Notes: a model not told the origin generated them from the letters alone. A stretch of DNA of 64,000 bases from Piscinibacter gummiphilus (GCF_002116905.1 NZ_CP015118.1:1860001-1924000), one strand, 5' to 3'. Counted from the first letter of the stretch, positions 1 to 8,562 are shown. Numbers and translations are program-made.

Positions 1-517
1 CGTGGGCTTCGCGCTGGTGCTGTGGATGCGCTCGAAGTTCAACGTGCAGGCCGACCTCGCGACGATCCTGATCCCCACGGTCATCCAGGGCGCGGCGATG
101 GCGTTCTTCTTCATCCCGCTGCAGGCCATCGTGTTCTCGGGCCTCACCCCGGACCGCATGCCCGCGGCCGCCGGCCTGAGCAACTTCGTGCGCATCACGG
201 CCGGCGCGATGGGCACGTCGATCTTCACGACGGCGTGGGAGAACCGGGCGGTGATGCACCACGAGCACATCGCCGAGTCGGTCAACCGCGGCAACCAGGC
301 GGCCAGCACCGCGCTCAGCCAGCTGGGCGCGGCGGGCTACTCACCGGACCAGGCGCTGGCCACGGTCAACCGGCTGGTCGACCAGCAGGCCTACACGCTG
401 GCGGCCACGGACATCTTCTACCTGTCGGCGGTGCTGTTCGTGCTGCTGGTCGGGTTGGTGTGGACCACCAGACCGAAGATGGGCGGAGCCGCCGCCGACG
501 TGGGCGGCGCGCACTGA
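1..517 (+). CDS. DHA2-family MFS drug exporter, C-terminal part
   Basis: This is the last ~171 residues of an EmrB/QacA-type (14-helix, DHA2) proton-driven multidrug exporter; the N-terminal two thirds lie left of the window. Visible are hydrophobic helices, the sequence FFFIPLQAIVFSGL followed by AAAGLSNFVRITAGAMGTS (the glycine-rich cytoplasmic-loop/helix pattern near the C-terminus of DHA2 proteins), then a periplasmic loop and a final helix before a short charged tail. In such systems an EmrA-like adaptor and an outer-membrane channel usually lie upstream, outside this window. The family assignment is firm; the substrate cannot be told. Confidence 0.85.
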   Translation, partial: VGFALVLWMRSKFNVQADLATILIPTVIQGAAMAFFFIPLQAIVFSGLTPDRMPAAAGLSNFVRITAGAMGTSIFTTAWENRAVMHHEHIAESVNRGNQAASTALSQLGAAGYSPDQALATVNRLVDQQAYTLAATDIFYLSAVLFVLLVGLVWTTRPKMGGAAADVGGAH

Positions 518-528
518 TCCGTCCGGAC

Positions 529-819
529 TCAGCCGCGGACGAGGCGCAGCAGCGCCGAGTCCCGGCCGATGTTCTCGATCACGACGGTGCGGGAGCGCCC
601 GAGCGCGTGGGGCTGGCCCGGCGACACGAAGTGGTCGCTGGCGTCCCCCTTCGCCGTCACCCACAGCCGGCCTTCGATCACCTCGACCCGCAGGTCGCGC
701 CCGTGGCGCAGCGTCAGCACGGCGCCGGCGGCGATCCGGAACGGTGCGGAAGCGTTGGAAGCCGGCGACGACGGGGCCTTGGCCGGGGCAGCGGTGGCGT
801 TGAGGGCGAGCGTGTTCAT
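529..819 (-). CDS. DUF2917 domain protein
   Basis: A 96-residue soluble protein. After a short Ala/Pro/Ser-rich N-terminus it has a small beta-rich domain (about residues 27-94) with LRVEVIEGRLWVTAKGD and a DHFVSPGQ turn, the pattern of DUF2917, a cupin-like domain of unknown function. It is transcribed divergently from the MocR-type regulator, with 152 bp between them. That pairing recurs in Burkholderiales, so it is probably the regulator's target. No signal peptide. The biochemical role is unknown. Confidence 0.75.
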   Translation of the reverse strand: MNTLALNATAAPAKAPSSPASNASAPFRIAAGAVLTLRHGRDLRVEVIEGRLWVTAKGDASDHFVSPGQPHALGRSRTVVIENIGRDSALLRLVRG

Positions 820-873
820 GGGCTCAACCTTATGACGCCGTCCGGATTCGCGACAGACACAGGCCGTCCGACG

Positions 874-962
874 TGAACAAGTACAGCGACGGAACTTTCG
901 GACACTGTGCCGGTCGCGTTCACGTCAATCTGTACTGGTCGGCACACCGCTGAACGGTACAG
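874..962. promoter_or_regulatory. Candidate MocR operator repeats
   Basis: The spacer between DUF2917 and the MocR gene holds three copies of the half-site GTACAG/CTGTAC: 881-886, 930-935 (inverted) and 957-962. The outer two are longer direct repeats: TGAAC then GTACAG at 874-886 (two-base spacer) and 951-962 (one-base spacer). The last copy ends ten bases before the ATG. MocR regulators are known to bind repeated sites in their own divergent promoters; that this protein binds here is inference. Confidence 0.5.
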
Positions 963-971
963 AATGGTTCC

Positions 972-2450
972 ATGACGTCCGATGGTGCGCTTTATCTCCA
1001 ACTCGCCCAGACGATCGCCACCGCGATCCGCAGCGGCACGCTCGCGGCCGGTGAACGCGTCCCCTCGGTGCGCGAGATGGCTCGCCAGGAGGGCGTGTCG
1101 CTCTCCACGGTGATCCAGGCCTACCGTTCGCTGGAAGACGCGCACCTGATCGAGGCGCGTCCCCGCTCCGGCTACTTCGTGGCCACCCGCACGCCGGGGC
1201 TGCCGCAGCCCGAGACCTCGCGCCCGCCGGCCGACTCCCAGGCGGTGGACGTGGGCTCGCTCACCAGCCAGGTGCTGCGCCTCGCCAACGACCCGGCCTT
1301 CACGTCGTTCGGTGCCGCGTGCCCCAGCGCCGAACTGTTCTCGCAGGACCGCGTGCGCCGCGCCGTCAGCCGCGCCGCGCAGCGCAACCGGCACAGCCTG
1401 TGCACGTACCCCATCGGCGGGGGTGAGGAGACGTTGCGCCGCGCCATCGCGCGCCACGGCCTGCGCATGGGCTGCCAGATGGACGCGCGCGACATCGTCA
1501 TCACGAACGGCTGCGTCGAGGCCATCACGCTGTGCCTGCGCGCGGTCACGAAGCCGGGTGACATCGTGGCGCTCGAGTCGCCCACGTACTTCGGTTTCCT
1601 GAGCATCCTCGAGAACCTGCACCTGCGGGCGCTCGAGATCCCGACGCATCCGCGCACGGGTGTTTCGCTCGACGCGCTGCAGCTCGCCTTCGACACGCAG
1701 CCGGTCAAGGCCGTGCTGCTGGTGCCCACGCTGTCGAACCCCGTGGGCGCCACGATGCCGCAGCAGGACCGCGCGCGCCTGGCCGCCATGCTGTCGCGCC
1801 ACGACGTGCCGCTGATCGAGGACGTGCTCTACAACGACCTGGCGGAAGACGACGACATGCGCCGCGCGGTGAAGTCGTACGACACCACCGGGCACGTGAT
1901 GATGTGTGGGTCCTTCTCGAAGACCGTGGCCCCGGGCATCCGCCTGGGCTGGGTCGAGGCCGGCCGCTGGCGCGATCGCGTCGAGGGCCTGAAGCTCGCC
2001 ACCAGCGGCGCGCAGACGGCGGTGCTCGAACTCGCGATGGCCGACCTGCTCACGCAGCCCGGCGCCGAGGCCAGCTACCGGCAGCTTCGGGCCACGGTGG
2101 CCGCGCGCGTGGACGAGGCGGGCCGCATCATCGCCGAGAGTTTCCCGGCCGGCACCCGCGTGACCGACCCGCCGGGCGGCTTCATCCTGTGGGCCGAACT
2201 GCCCCGGGAGATCGACACGTTCGCGCTGTTCCGCGCGTGCCTCGCCGAACACATCGTGTTCGCGCCCGGCACCATGTTCAGCGCCACCGACCGCTACCGC
2301 CACTGCATCCGCCTGGGCGTGGGCGGGCGGTGGGACAACGCGCAGCGGCAGGCGCTGCGCCGCATCGGCGAGATGGCGTGCGAGATGCTGCAGGCGAAAC
2401 GCCCGAAGTCAGCCGACGACCGCCAGGCCGAACCGGCGCTGGCCGGCTGA
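972..2450 (+). CDS. MocR-type regulator (GntR HTH + aminotransferase fold)
   Basis: A 492-residue fusion of an N-terminal GntR winged helix-turn-helix (residues ~8-75; PSVREMARQEGVSLSTV is the recognition region) and a class I aminotransferase domain that binds pyridoxal phosphate. The PLP-binding lysine is K317 in SFSKT. Other fold-type I marks are TNGCVEAI, the PTYFG turn and VPTLSNPVGAT. Length is typical of MocR proteins. They usually sense an amino acid or PLP derivative through the aminotransferase domain and act on adjacent promoters. The likely targets are its own gene and divergent DUF2917; the effector is unknown. Confidence 0.9.
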   Translation: MTSDGALYLQLAQTIATAIRSGTLAAGERVPSVREMARQEGVSLSTVIQAYRSLEDAHLIEARPRSGYFVATRTPGLPQPETSRPPADSQAVDVGSLTSQVLRLANDPAFTSFGAACPSAELFSQDRVRRAVSRAAQRNRHSLCTYPIGGGEETLRRAIARHGLRMGCQMDARDIVITNGCVEAITLCLRAVTKPGDIVALESPTYFGFLSILENLHLRALEIPTHPRTGVSLDALQLAFDTQPVKAVLLVPTLSNPVGATMPQQDRARLAAMLSRHDVPLIEDVLYNDLAEDDDMRRAVKSYDTTGHVMMCGSFSKTVAPGIRLGWVEAGRWRDRVEGLKLATSGAQTAVLELAMADLLTQPGAEASYRQLRATVAARVDEAGRIIAESFPAGTRVTDPPGGFILWAELPREIDTFALFRACLAEHIVFAPGTMFSATDRYRHCIRLGVGGRWDNAQRQALRRIGEMACEMLQAKRPKSADDRQAEPALAG

Positions 2451-3065
2451 TCAGAAGAAGCTGGCCACTACGAACAGCGCGGCCTTCAGCATCGCCACCA
2501 GCACCCCGGCGATCAGCACGGTGGACGCCACGGCGGTGATCAGCCCGGCGATGACCCAGAGGCCGTCGCGTTCGAGCACGCCCAGCGCCATCAGGCTGAT
2601 GGCCAGCGCCGGCAGCATGTTGCCGAGCGGGATGGGCAGCACGAGCACGATGGCGAGGTAGAGACACACGAGGCCCACGAACCGCTCGCCGATGGGGGCG
2701 GTGATCCACAGCAGCCGCGGTTTCAGCAGGTTCTCCGCGCGGGCCAGCCACGGCGCGATGCGGGCCACCACGGCGGCGAAGTCGGTCCGCGAGATGGAAC
2801 GCTGCGCGATGAACTGCGGCAGCCACGGTGCCAGGGCCAGCATCAGCTGCGCGGTCAGGAACACGAGGGGCGTGCCCAGCACGGTGGACGTGCCGGGGGG
2901 CATCGGGATCACGCAGGGCAGCGAGAAGATCAGCAGGAGCGCGCCGAGCGCCCGGTCGTCCAGGGCCTTCAGCAAGGCGCCGAGCGAGATGCGGGGCCGC
3001 GTGGTGTCGGAGGCGATCTCGAACAGCACATCGGACAGGGCTCGGCCGGAATGGGAATGCGCCAT
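2451..3065 (-). CDS. ExoD-family membrane protein
   Basis: A 204-residue inner-membrane protein of the ExoD family, named from Sinorhizobium, where loss affects exopolysaccharide and alkali tolerance. A soluble N-terminus (SLGALLKALDDRALGALLLIFSLPCVIPMPPG split over its signature) leads into the family-typical PCVIPMPPGTS loop, and four to five hydrophobic segments follow. Its stop codon abuts that of the MocR gene (2450/2451), so the two are convergent with no spacer. The molecular activity of the family is not established. Confidence 0.85.
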   Translation of the reverse strand: MAHSHSGRALSDVLFEIASDTTRPRISLGALLKALDDRALGALLLIFSLPCVIPMPPGTSTVLGTPLVFLTAQLMLALAPWLPQFIAQRSISRTDFAAVVARIAPWLARAENLLKPRLLWITAPIGERFVGLVCLYLAIVLVLPIPLGNMLPALAISLMALGVLERDGLWVIAGLITAVASTVLIAGVLVAMLKAALFVVASFF

Positions 3066-3093
3066 GACCAGGAATTCTCCTCCAGACGGCGAA

Positions 3094-3113
3094 ACGGGGC
3101 CCGAAGGCCCCGT
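3094..3113 (-). terminator. Hairpin after the Bax-inhibitor gene
   Basis: A perfect 8-bp GC stem, ACGGGGCC (3094-3101) with GGCCCCGT (3106-3113), closed by a tetraloop (TTCG when read on the minus strand). It lies 33 bp beyond the stop of the Bax-inhibitor gene and is followed on the minus strand only by TTTC. A Rho-independent terminator with a weak U-tract is the simplest reading. It also separates that gene from exoD. Confidence 0.6.
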
Positions 3114-3145
3114 CGTGTGGTCGTGAGATCAGGCCGGGAAGGCGG

Positions 3146-3841
3146 TCACTCGTCGCGGCCGCCGAAGATGCCGAGCAGCATCAGCAGCGACTGGAACACG
3201 TTGTAAAGGCTCAGGTACACCCCCAACGTGGCGCTGATGTAGTTCGTTTCAAGGCCGTCCTGGACACGCTTGAGGTCATGCAGGATGAAGGCCGAGAAGA
3301 TGCCGATGGCCAGCACGGCCAGCGTGATCATCAGCGCGCTCGACTGCAGGAAGATGTTCGCGATGCCGGCCACCAGCAGCATGATCGCGCCGATGAAGAG
3401 CCACTTGCCCATCGCCGAGAGGTCACGCTTGATGACCGACGACAGCGTGGCCATGCCCAGGAAGATCAGGCCCGTGCCCGCGAAGGCCGTCATGATCAGG
3501 CCGGCGCCGTTCGACAGGCCGAGCACCATGCCGACCATGCGCGAGAGCATCAGGCCCATGAAGAACGTGAACGCGAGCAGGATGGCCACGCCCGTGGACG
3601 AGTGCTTGGTCTTCTCGATGGCGAACATGAAGCCGAACGCGCCGGCCAGGAACACGATGGCGCCGATGCCGCCGGACATCGCCGACATCAGGCCGGTGGC
3701 CACGCCGATCCAGGCACCCAGCACGGTGGGCACCATCGACAGAGCGAGCAGCCAGTAGGTGTTGCGGAGCGTGCGGTTGCGCGTCTCCACGGAAGGGGCG
3801 GTCGAGAAACCGTAGGCGGTTTGCAGGGACTGGTTGTTCAT
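3146..3841 (-). CDS. Bax inhibitor-1/YccA family membrane protein
   Basis: A 231-residue polytopic protein with seven predicted hydrophobic helices, a soluble N-terminus (MNNQSLQTAYG) and the BI-1 family's C-terminal region around FILHDLKRVQDG and YLSLYNVFQSLLMLLGIFGG. E. coli homologues YccA and YbhL sit in the inner membrane; YccA modulates FtsH proteolysis, and other members act as pH-sensitive ion channels. The ATG at 3841 was chosen because the helices begin soon after and AAAGGACC lies just upstream. The same reading phase stays open far upstream but is non-coding there. It may be co-regulated with terC (see the motif at 3895). Confidence 0.9.
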   Translation of the reverse strand: MNNQSLQTAYGFSTAPSVETRNRTLRNTYWLLALSMVPTVLGAWIGVATGLMSAMSGGIGAIVFLAGAFGFMFAIEKTKHSSTGVAILLAFTFFMGLMLSRMVGMVLGLSNGAGLIMTAFAGTGLIFLGMATLSSVIKRDLSAMGKWLFIGAIMLLVAGIANIFLQSSALMITLAVLAIGIFSAFILHDLKRVQDGLETNYISATLGVYLSLYNVFQSLLMLLGIFGGRDE

Positions 3842-3894
3842 GAGGGTCCTTTCGGAAAAGGGAAGCGATGGGGCATTCTGCGGCGGCCCCACAC

Positions 3895-3914
3895 TTCGTG
3901 TAAATGCGAGTTTT
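3895..3914. promoter_or_regulatory. NhaR-like motif upstream of the Bax-inhibitor gene
   Basis: TTCGTGTAAATGCGAGTTTT lies 54 bp before the Bax-inhibitor ATG. It matches 15 of 20 positions of a sequence in the terC/nhaR divergent promoter (4749-4768), an unusually AT-rich stretch here. It could be an operator for the neighbouring NhaR-type regulator. The similarity is seen; the regulatory role is inferred. Confidence 0.4.
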
Positions 3915-3945
3915 TGGCAGGAACAGTTCGAGAAATCCCGAACTG

Positions 3946-4698
3946 TCAGGCGACCGCTTCCTTCGCCAGGCGCTTCTTGCGCGCCCGGATGTTCAGGGCT
4001 TCCACCACCAGCGAGAAGGCCATCGCGGCGTAGATGTAGCCCTTCGGCACGTGGGCCTCGAAGGCTTCGGCCGTGAGCGCCATGCCCACCATCACGAGGA
4101 ACGCGAGGGCCAGCACCTTCACCGACGGGTGCGCGTCGACGAAGTCGCCGATGGGCTTGGCCGCCACCAGCATCACGCCGACGGACGTCACGACCGCGGC
4201 CACCATCACGCCGATCTGGTCGACCATGCCCACCGCGGTGATGACCGAGTCGAGCGAGAAGACGATGTCGATCACGGCGATCTGGCCGATGATGCTCCAC
4301 ATCATGCCGCGCTTGGCCGCGGCCAGCGCTTCGGGCGAGGTGGCGGGCGGGCCGTCCTGTTCGCGGGCTTCCACCTCGACGAAGATCTCGTGCGAGGCCT
4401 TGTAGAGCAGGAAGAGGCCGCCCAGCAGCAGCACGAGGTCGCGGCCGCTGATGTCCTGGCCCACCACCGTGAACAGGGTTTCGGTGAGGCCCATCACCCA
4501 GCTCAGCGAGAACAGCAGCGCGAGGCGGGAGATCATCGCGAAGCCGAGGCCGAGGCGCCGGGCGAGGTCGCGCTGTTCGGGGGGCAGGCGGCCCACGAGG
4601 ATCGAGATGAAGATGATGTTGTCCACGCCGAGAACGATCTCGAGGGCGGTCAACATCCCGAAGGCGATCCAGACGTTGGGGTCGAGCAGGAATTCCAT
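3946..4698 (-). CDS. TerC-family integral membrane protein
   Basis: A 250-residue TerC-family protein with about seven membrane helices. It has the family's acidic intramembrane motifs: LEIVLGVDNIIFISIL near the N-terminus (residues ~19-34) and DIVFSLDSVITAVGM in the second half, whose aspartates are thought to bind metal. TerC homologues are linked to tellurite resistance and, as MeeF/Alx-type proteins, to manganese export coupled to secretion. No ter operon is present, so a metal-homeostasis role is more likely than tellurite resistance. It is divergent from the NhaR-type regulator, which probably controls it. Confidence 0.9.
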   Translation of the reverse strand: MEFLLDPNVWIAFGMLTALEIVLGVDNIIFISILVGRLPPEQRDLARRLGLGFAMISRLALLFSLSWVMGLTETLFTVVGQDISGRDLVLLLGGLFLLYKASHEIFVEVEAREQDGPPATSPEALAAAKRGMMWSIIGQIAVIDIVFSLDSVITAVGMVDQIGVMVAAVVTSVGVMLVAAKPIGDFVDAHPSVKVLALAFLVMVGMALTAEAFEAHVPKGYIYAAMAFSLVVEALNIRARKKRLAKEAVA

Positions 4699-4747
4699 GG
4701 CGTGGTGCGGGACAGTCGAAGAACACGAGACTGTAGACCTGCCGATC

Positions 4748-4793
4748 TTTCGCGTAAATTCGGACTTTCAATCACCATGTTTCGAATAATCCG
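4748..4793. promoter_or_regulatory. Candidate NhaR-type operator in terC/nhaR spacer
   Basis: Two related AT-rich elements sit in the 107-bp divergent spacer: TTTCGCGTAAATTCGGAC from 4748 and TTTCGAATAATCCG at 4780-4793. The second ends 12 bp before the regulator's start. E. coli NhaR sites, as I recall them, carry similar TTCG..TAAAT cores. Tandem sites next to a LysR-type gene suggest autoregulation and control of terC. Binding is inferred. Confidence 0.45.
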
Positions 4794-4805
4794 CAGGATG
4801 GACGC

Positions 4806-5702
4806 GTGAACTTCAAGCACCTCCAGTATTTCTGGGCCACCGCCAAGGCCGGCGGGGTCGTGCGGGCCGGCGAACAGCTGCACATCAGCCCCCAGACGCT
4901 CTCTGGCCAGATCAAGCTGCTCGAAGACCGGCTGGGCTGCAAGCTCTTCCGCAAGAGCGGTCGTCGCCTCGAACTCACCGAGCAGGGCCGGGTGGCGCTC
5001 GGCTACGCCGACCAGATCTTCGCGCTGTCGACCGAGATGGAGGCGGCCATCGGGGCGGCCGCCAGCGGTGAACACGTGCTGGAGTTCCGGGTGGGCATCG
5101 CCGACGCCGTGCCCAAGTCCATCGCCTACCGGCTGCTCGAGCCCGCGCTGGGCCTGCCCGAGACGGTGCGCCTGATCTGCACGGAAGGCAAGTTCCAGGA
5201 CCTGCTGGCGCAGATCTCCGTGCACCGGCTCGACCTGGTCATCGCCGACGAGCCCATGAGCAAGCAACTGAGCGTGAAGGCGTTCAACCACGCGCTGGGC
5301 ACCACCGCGATGAGCTTTTTCGCGTCGCCGGGCTTGAAGCGCACGCTAAAGGGCACGTTCCCGCAGAACCTGCAGGGCGCGCCGATGCTGATCCAGGGCG
5401 CCTCGTCGGCGATGCGCCAGCGGCTGGAGCTGTGGCTGACCCAGCACCAGATCCACCCGAAGGCGGTGGGCGAGTTCGACGACGCCGCGCTGATGAAGGC
5501 GTTCGGCGGGGAAGGGCGCGGCGTGTTCATGTCGCCCCGGGTGCTGGAGGAGGAGACCTGCGAGCAGTACGGCGTGAAGGTGCTCGGACGCACCGAGGAA
5601 CTGGTGGAGGAGTTCTACGCCATCTCGGTGGAGCGGCGCATCACGCACCCCTGTGTCGTGGCCATCACGCAGGCGGCGCGGGGGCGGTTCTTCCGGCTGT
5701 AG
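4806..5702 (+). CDS. nhaR: NhaR-like LysR-family activator
   Basis: A 298-residue LysR-type regulator. The N-terminal winged HTH is MNFKHLQYFWATAKAGGVV, then AGEQLHISPQTLSGQIKLLE, the characteristic NhaR sequence (QTLSGQ instead of the usual SQPALSRQ). A periplasmic-binding-protein-like effector domain follows (residues ~90-295). NhaR in E. coli responds to sodium and high pH and activates nhaA. No nhaA is nearby; the neighbour is terC, an arrangement I recall from other Betaproteobacteria. The GTG at 4806 is the first start compatible with the HTH. The effector is uncertain. Confidence 0.85.
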   Translation: MNFKHLQYFWATAKAGGVVRAGEQLHISPQTLSGQIKLLEDRLGCKLFRKSGRRLELTEQGRVALGYADQIFALSTEMEAAIGAAASGEHVLEFRVGIADAVPKSIAYRLLEPALGLPETVRLICTEGKFQDLLAQISVHRLDLVIADEPMSKQLSVKAFNHALGTTAMSFFASPGLKRTLKGTFPQNLQGAPMLIQGASSAMRQRLELWLTQHQIHPKAVGEFDDAALMKAFGGEGRGVFMSPRVLEEETCEQYGVKVLGRTEELVEEFYAISVERRITHPCVVAITQAARGRFFRL

Positions 5703-5709
5703 GCGACGC

Positions 5710-7359
5710 TCAGGCGCGCAGCCGCGCCGGATCGGCGCTGGGATCGCCCGCGTACAGGCGGAACTTGCCCGTGCCGCTCTGCTTGGCCGCGCGCAGGGCC
5801 TCGCCCGCATGGGCGATGGCTTCCTCGAACGTGGCCCCGTGAACGGGCCACACGGCGCCGCCCACGCTGCCCGAGATGCGCAGGTTGCTCAGCGTGCGGT
5901 AGCTGAGCGGCCGCTGCAGTTCGGCCAGCACGCGGGCCGCCACGGAACGGGCGAGGGCGGTGGCTTCGCCCACGGGGCAGGTGAGCAGCACCAGGAAGTC
6001 GTCGCCGCCGAGGCGGAACACGCTGTCGCCTTCCCGGGCGGCCTGGCGCAGGCGGCGGGCGATCTGCACGAGCACCTCGTCGCCGGCCGGGCGGCCGTAG
6101 CGTTCGTTGACCGTCTGGAATCCGTCGATGTCGATGCACAGCACACACGTCTCGGCGGGTTCGTCAGCGGCCGCGTCGGCCAGGCGGCGGGAAATCCGTT
6201 CGAGCTGGGCCGCGTTGCCGAGTCCGGTCAGCGTGTCTCGGTGCTCCTGGTCCAGGATGTCGGGCACCGGGGACGCGACAGGCTGCAGGCGGGTGACGGG
6301 GGCGAGGTCGGAGCGGCGCTGGGGCCGCACGGCGCCGGCCATCAGCGAGGCGGGTTGGGTGCGGACGGGCTCCTGCGGGGCCGGCGGACGCACGGCGCGC
6401 CCGATGGCCCACCAGGCGAGCGCGGCCACGACGAGGCCCGCGCCCATCGCCCAGGTCCAGGCCTCGCGGCGCTGGGCTTCCACCGCGGTGGCGAGCGCCG
6501 CCTGTTCGTCGCGGGCGATCACGCGCCAGCCGAAGCCGCGGAAGGCGCCGACCGGCAGGCTTTCGGCGACCGCGGTGAGCGAGGGGCGGCCGTCGCTCCA
6601 GGCCACGGCCGTCCAGCGGTCGATGTTCTCCTCGATGCGGGCGGGGGCGAGGGTGGCGCCGGCGTCGCGCCGTTCGGGCGGCAGCAGCAGGTCGCCCTTC
6701 GGGCCCACGATCGTCAACTGCAGCGACGCGGGAGCGCCGCGTGGCCGCAGCACGGTCTGGCGCAGCTGGTCGGCCCACTGCCAGCTCAGGTGGGCGGCGA
6801 GCACGCCGAGGGGCTCGCCCGCCGCATCGCGCACGGGGGCGGCGATGTCGACGAACTTGATGTCCTCGCCGGGCGGGTGGGGCACGAGTTTCGCGAGCAG
6901 CACGGCCTCGTGCACGTCGCCGGTCCACAGGCCCTTCAGGCCGTTCTGGAACACGGGGCGCGACGCGATGGACTGGCCGAGCAGCAGGTCGCCGGTGGCC
7001 GCGACGATGGTGCCGTCGGGCGACGCGAGGCCCATCCACGTGAACTGGGGCAGGCGGGATTTCAGCCCTTCGAGCATCGCGCGCGAGGCGGCCGGGTCGG
7101 TGACGGGGTGGCGCAGCGTCTCGTCTTCGGACAGCGCCTGCACGTCACGGGCGCGGGCCGCCATCTCCTGCGAGAGCCGGTCGGCCATTTCGCGGGCCGT
7201 GGCGAGCAGCCGGTCGCCGGCGGCTTCGCGTGCGGTCTCGGCATGCCGGCGGGCGAACCACTCGCCGCACCCGGCGGCCGCGGCCAGGATCAGCAGGCAC
7301 ACCCCGACCCGCACCTGCAGGCGCAGGTGCCGCGGGCGGAGGGGGGCAGCGGCAGTCAT
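5710..7359 (-). CDS. Membrane diguanylate cyclase (Cache + GGDEF)
   Basis: A 549-residue inner-membrane signalling enzyme that makes cyclic-di-GMP from two GTP. Order: N-terminal helix (~12-32), a periplasmic Cache-like sensor (~35-310), a second helix (WAMGAGLVVAALAWWAIG, ~315-335), a linker, then the GGDEF domain (~380-535). The active-site motif is GGDDF at 451-455, a functional variant. REGD at 442-445 is an intact RxxD inhibitory site five residues upstream. DIDGFQTVNERYG carries the metal- and base-binding positions. It should be active and feedback-inhibited. The sensed ligand is unknown. It stands alone, tail-to-tail with nhaR. Confidence 0.92.
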   Translation of the reverse strand: MTAAAPLRPRHLRLQVRVGVCLLILAAAAGCGEWFARRHAETAREAAGDRLLATAREMADRLSQEMAARARDVQALSEDETLRHPVTDPAASRAMLEGLKSRLPQFTWMGLASPDGTIVAATGDLLLGQSIASRPVFQNGLKGLWTGDVHEAVLLAKLVPHPPGEDIKFVDIAAPVRDAAGEPLGVLAAHLSWQWADQLRQTVLRPRGAPASLQLTIVGPKGDLLLPPERRDAGATLAPARIEENIDRWTAVAWSDGRPSLTAVAESLPVGAFRGFGWRVIARDEQAALATAVEAQRREAWTWAMGAGLVVAALAWWAIGRAVRPPAPQEPVRTQPASLMAGAVRPQRRSDLAPVTRLQPVASPVPDILDQEHRDTLTGLGNAAQLERISRRLADAAADEPAETCVLCIDIDGFQTVNERYGRPAGDEVLVQIARRLRQAAREGDSVFRLGGDDFLVLLTCPVGEATALARSVAARVLAELQRPLSYRTLSNLRISGSVGGAVWPVHGATFEEAIAHAGEALRAAKQSGTGKFRLYAGDPSADPARLRA

Positions 7360-7458
7360 CGGGCTTGTCCGGGATTCACCGACATTGTGGGCGTTGGCTC
7401 ACCTGACAGGGTGCGGAAAAGCACGGTGTCTTGTGTCCAATTCAACGGAAATGCATTT

Positions 7459-8511
7459 TCAGAGGCGAAGGCGGCTTGCATAGCCGGTCATCTCCAGGTA
7501 CCCGCGCCCGAGGCGCCGGCCGTCCGGCGCGCGCAGGTCGCTCAGGCCTTCCCAGTACCACGCGCCCGTGCTGGCCCGGCTGTCGAGCTCCTGGGCGTCG
7601 AGCAGTGACACCACCGCGAAGCGGCCGGCCGGGGTGTCGACGGTCCACTCCACCGGGTAGCGGGCCTGCGACGCCGGGCTGGTCCAGGTCCGGCCCGGCG
7701 AGAACACCACCTCGTTCGCGCCGAAGATCCGGGCGGGACCGCCGGCCGGGCGGTGGCTGCCGCCGGCCCACAGGGCGCTGCCGTCGGGGCGGCGCAGGCG
7801 GAAGGCGGTGAGGGCGGCGCCGTCGTCGAGGTTCATGCCGATCCAGTCCCAACCCACCGCCTCCGCGGGCATCAGCACGGCGCCCCACTCGTGGTCGAGC
7901 CAGGCCCGGCCCGTGACGGGCAGGGCCGGGGCGCCGTCCCGCACCAGCGTGCCCGCCACGGCCAGCTGGGGCTCGCTGTAGTAGCCGGTCGTGTTCGCGG
8001 GGTCCGGGCCCTTCCGGGACCAGCCGTCTTGCCCCTGCAGCAGCGTGGGCTGGGTCGTGTCGAGCACGAGGTCCAGGTCGAAGCCGGCCGCCGGGCAGCG
8101 CACGCGGGTGGTGTAGCGGTCGCCGTCGCGGTCGAGGTGCCAGTCGCGCAGCCGGATCGCGGTGCGCCCCTCGGCCGCCGAGGCCACTCCGAAACCGCTG
8201 CGGGCGACCCGCTGGTCGTGGAACTGCCGGCCGGCGGCGAGGTCCGTCAGGGCCGCGTGGCCGAACACCAGCTCACGTGCCGCGAAACGGCTGGGGTGGG
8301 CGGTGTCGATGCCGGTGGTGACGCGGAAGAACGTCACCTGGAAGCCCCAGGTGCGTCCACCCGCCTCGAGCGCGCCGGTGACGTACCACCACTCCGTCCG
8401 GGCGTCCGGATGGGCCCCGAAATCGTGCGGCAGGCGCACGCCGGGCGTGGCGGCGAGGCCCCACCCGGGCAGCGCCAGGGCCGAAAACAGCAACTTGCGT
8501 CGATTCACCAT
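7459..8511 (-). CDS. AttH/CrtC-type lipocalin-like hydratase family protein
   Basis: A 350-residue exported protein. The N-terminus MVNRRKLLFSALALPGWGLA looks like a twin-arginine signal. The body has the two-lipocalin fold family signature: ARTEWWYVTGAL, GFQVTFFRV and WLDHEWG, shared by AttH and carotenoid 1,2-hydratase CrtC. In most Proteobacteria this gene follows an ATPase and a large FtsX-type permease (att-like cluster). Here it is alone, and such a pair lies 35 kb away (43016-46173). No carotenoid genes are present, so AttH-like is the better label than CrtC. The ATG at 8511 places the signal peptide correctly. Confidence 0.8.
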   Translation of the reverse strand: MVNRRKLLFSALALPGWGLAATPGVRLPHDFGAHPDARTEWWYVTGALEAGGRTWGFQVTFFRVTTGIDTAHPSRFAARELVFGHAALTDLAAGRQFHDQRVARSGFGVASAAEGRTAIRLRDWHLDRDGDRYTTRVRCPAAGFDLDLVLDTTQPTLLQGQDGWSRKGPDPANTTGYYSEPQLAVAGTLVRDGAPALPVTGRAWLDHEWGAVLMPAEAVGWDWIGMNLDDGAALTAFRLRRPDGSALWAGGSHRPAGGPARIFGANEVVFSPGRTWTSPASQARYPVEWTVDTPAGRFAVVSLLDAQELDSRASTGAWYWEGLSDLRAPDGRRLGRGYLEMTGYASRLRL

Positions 8512-8562
8512 CCAAAGTGCCCCCGTCCTGCCCGACAATCGCGGGTTGCCGCCCATTTGCTC

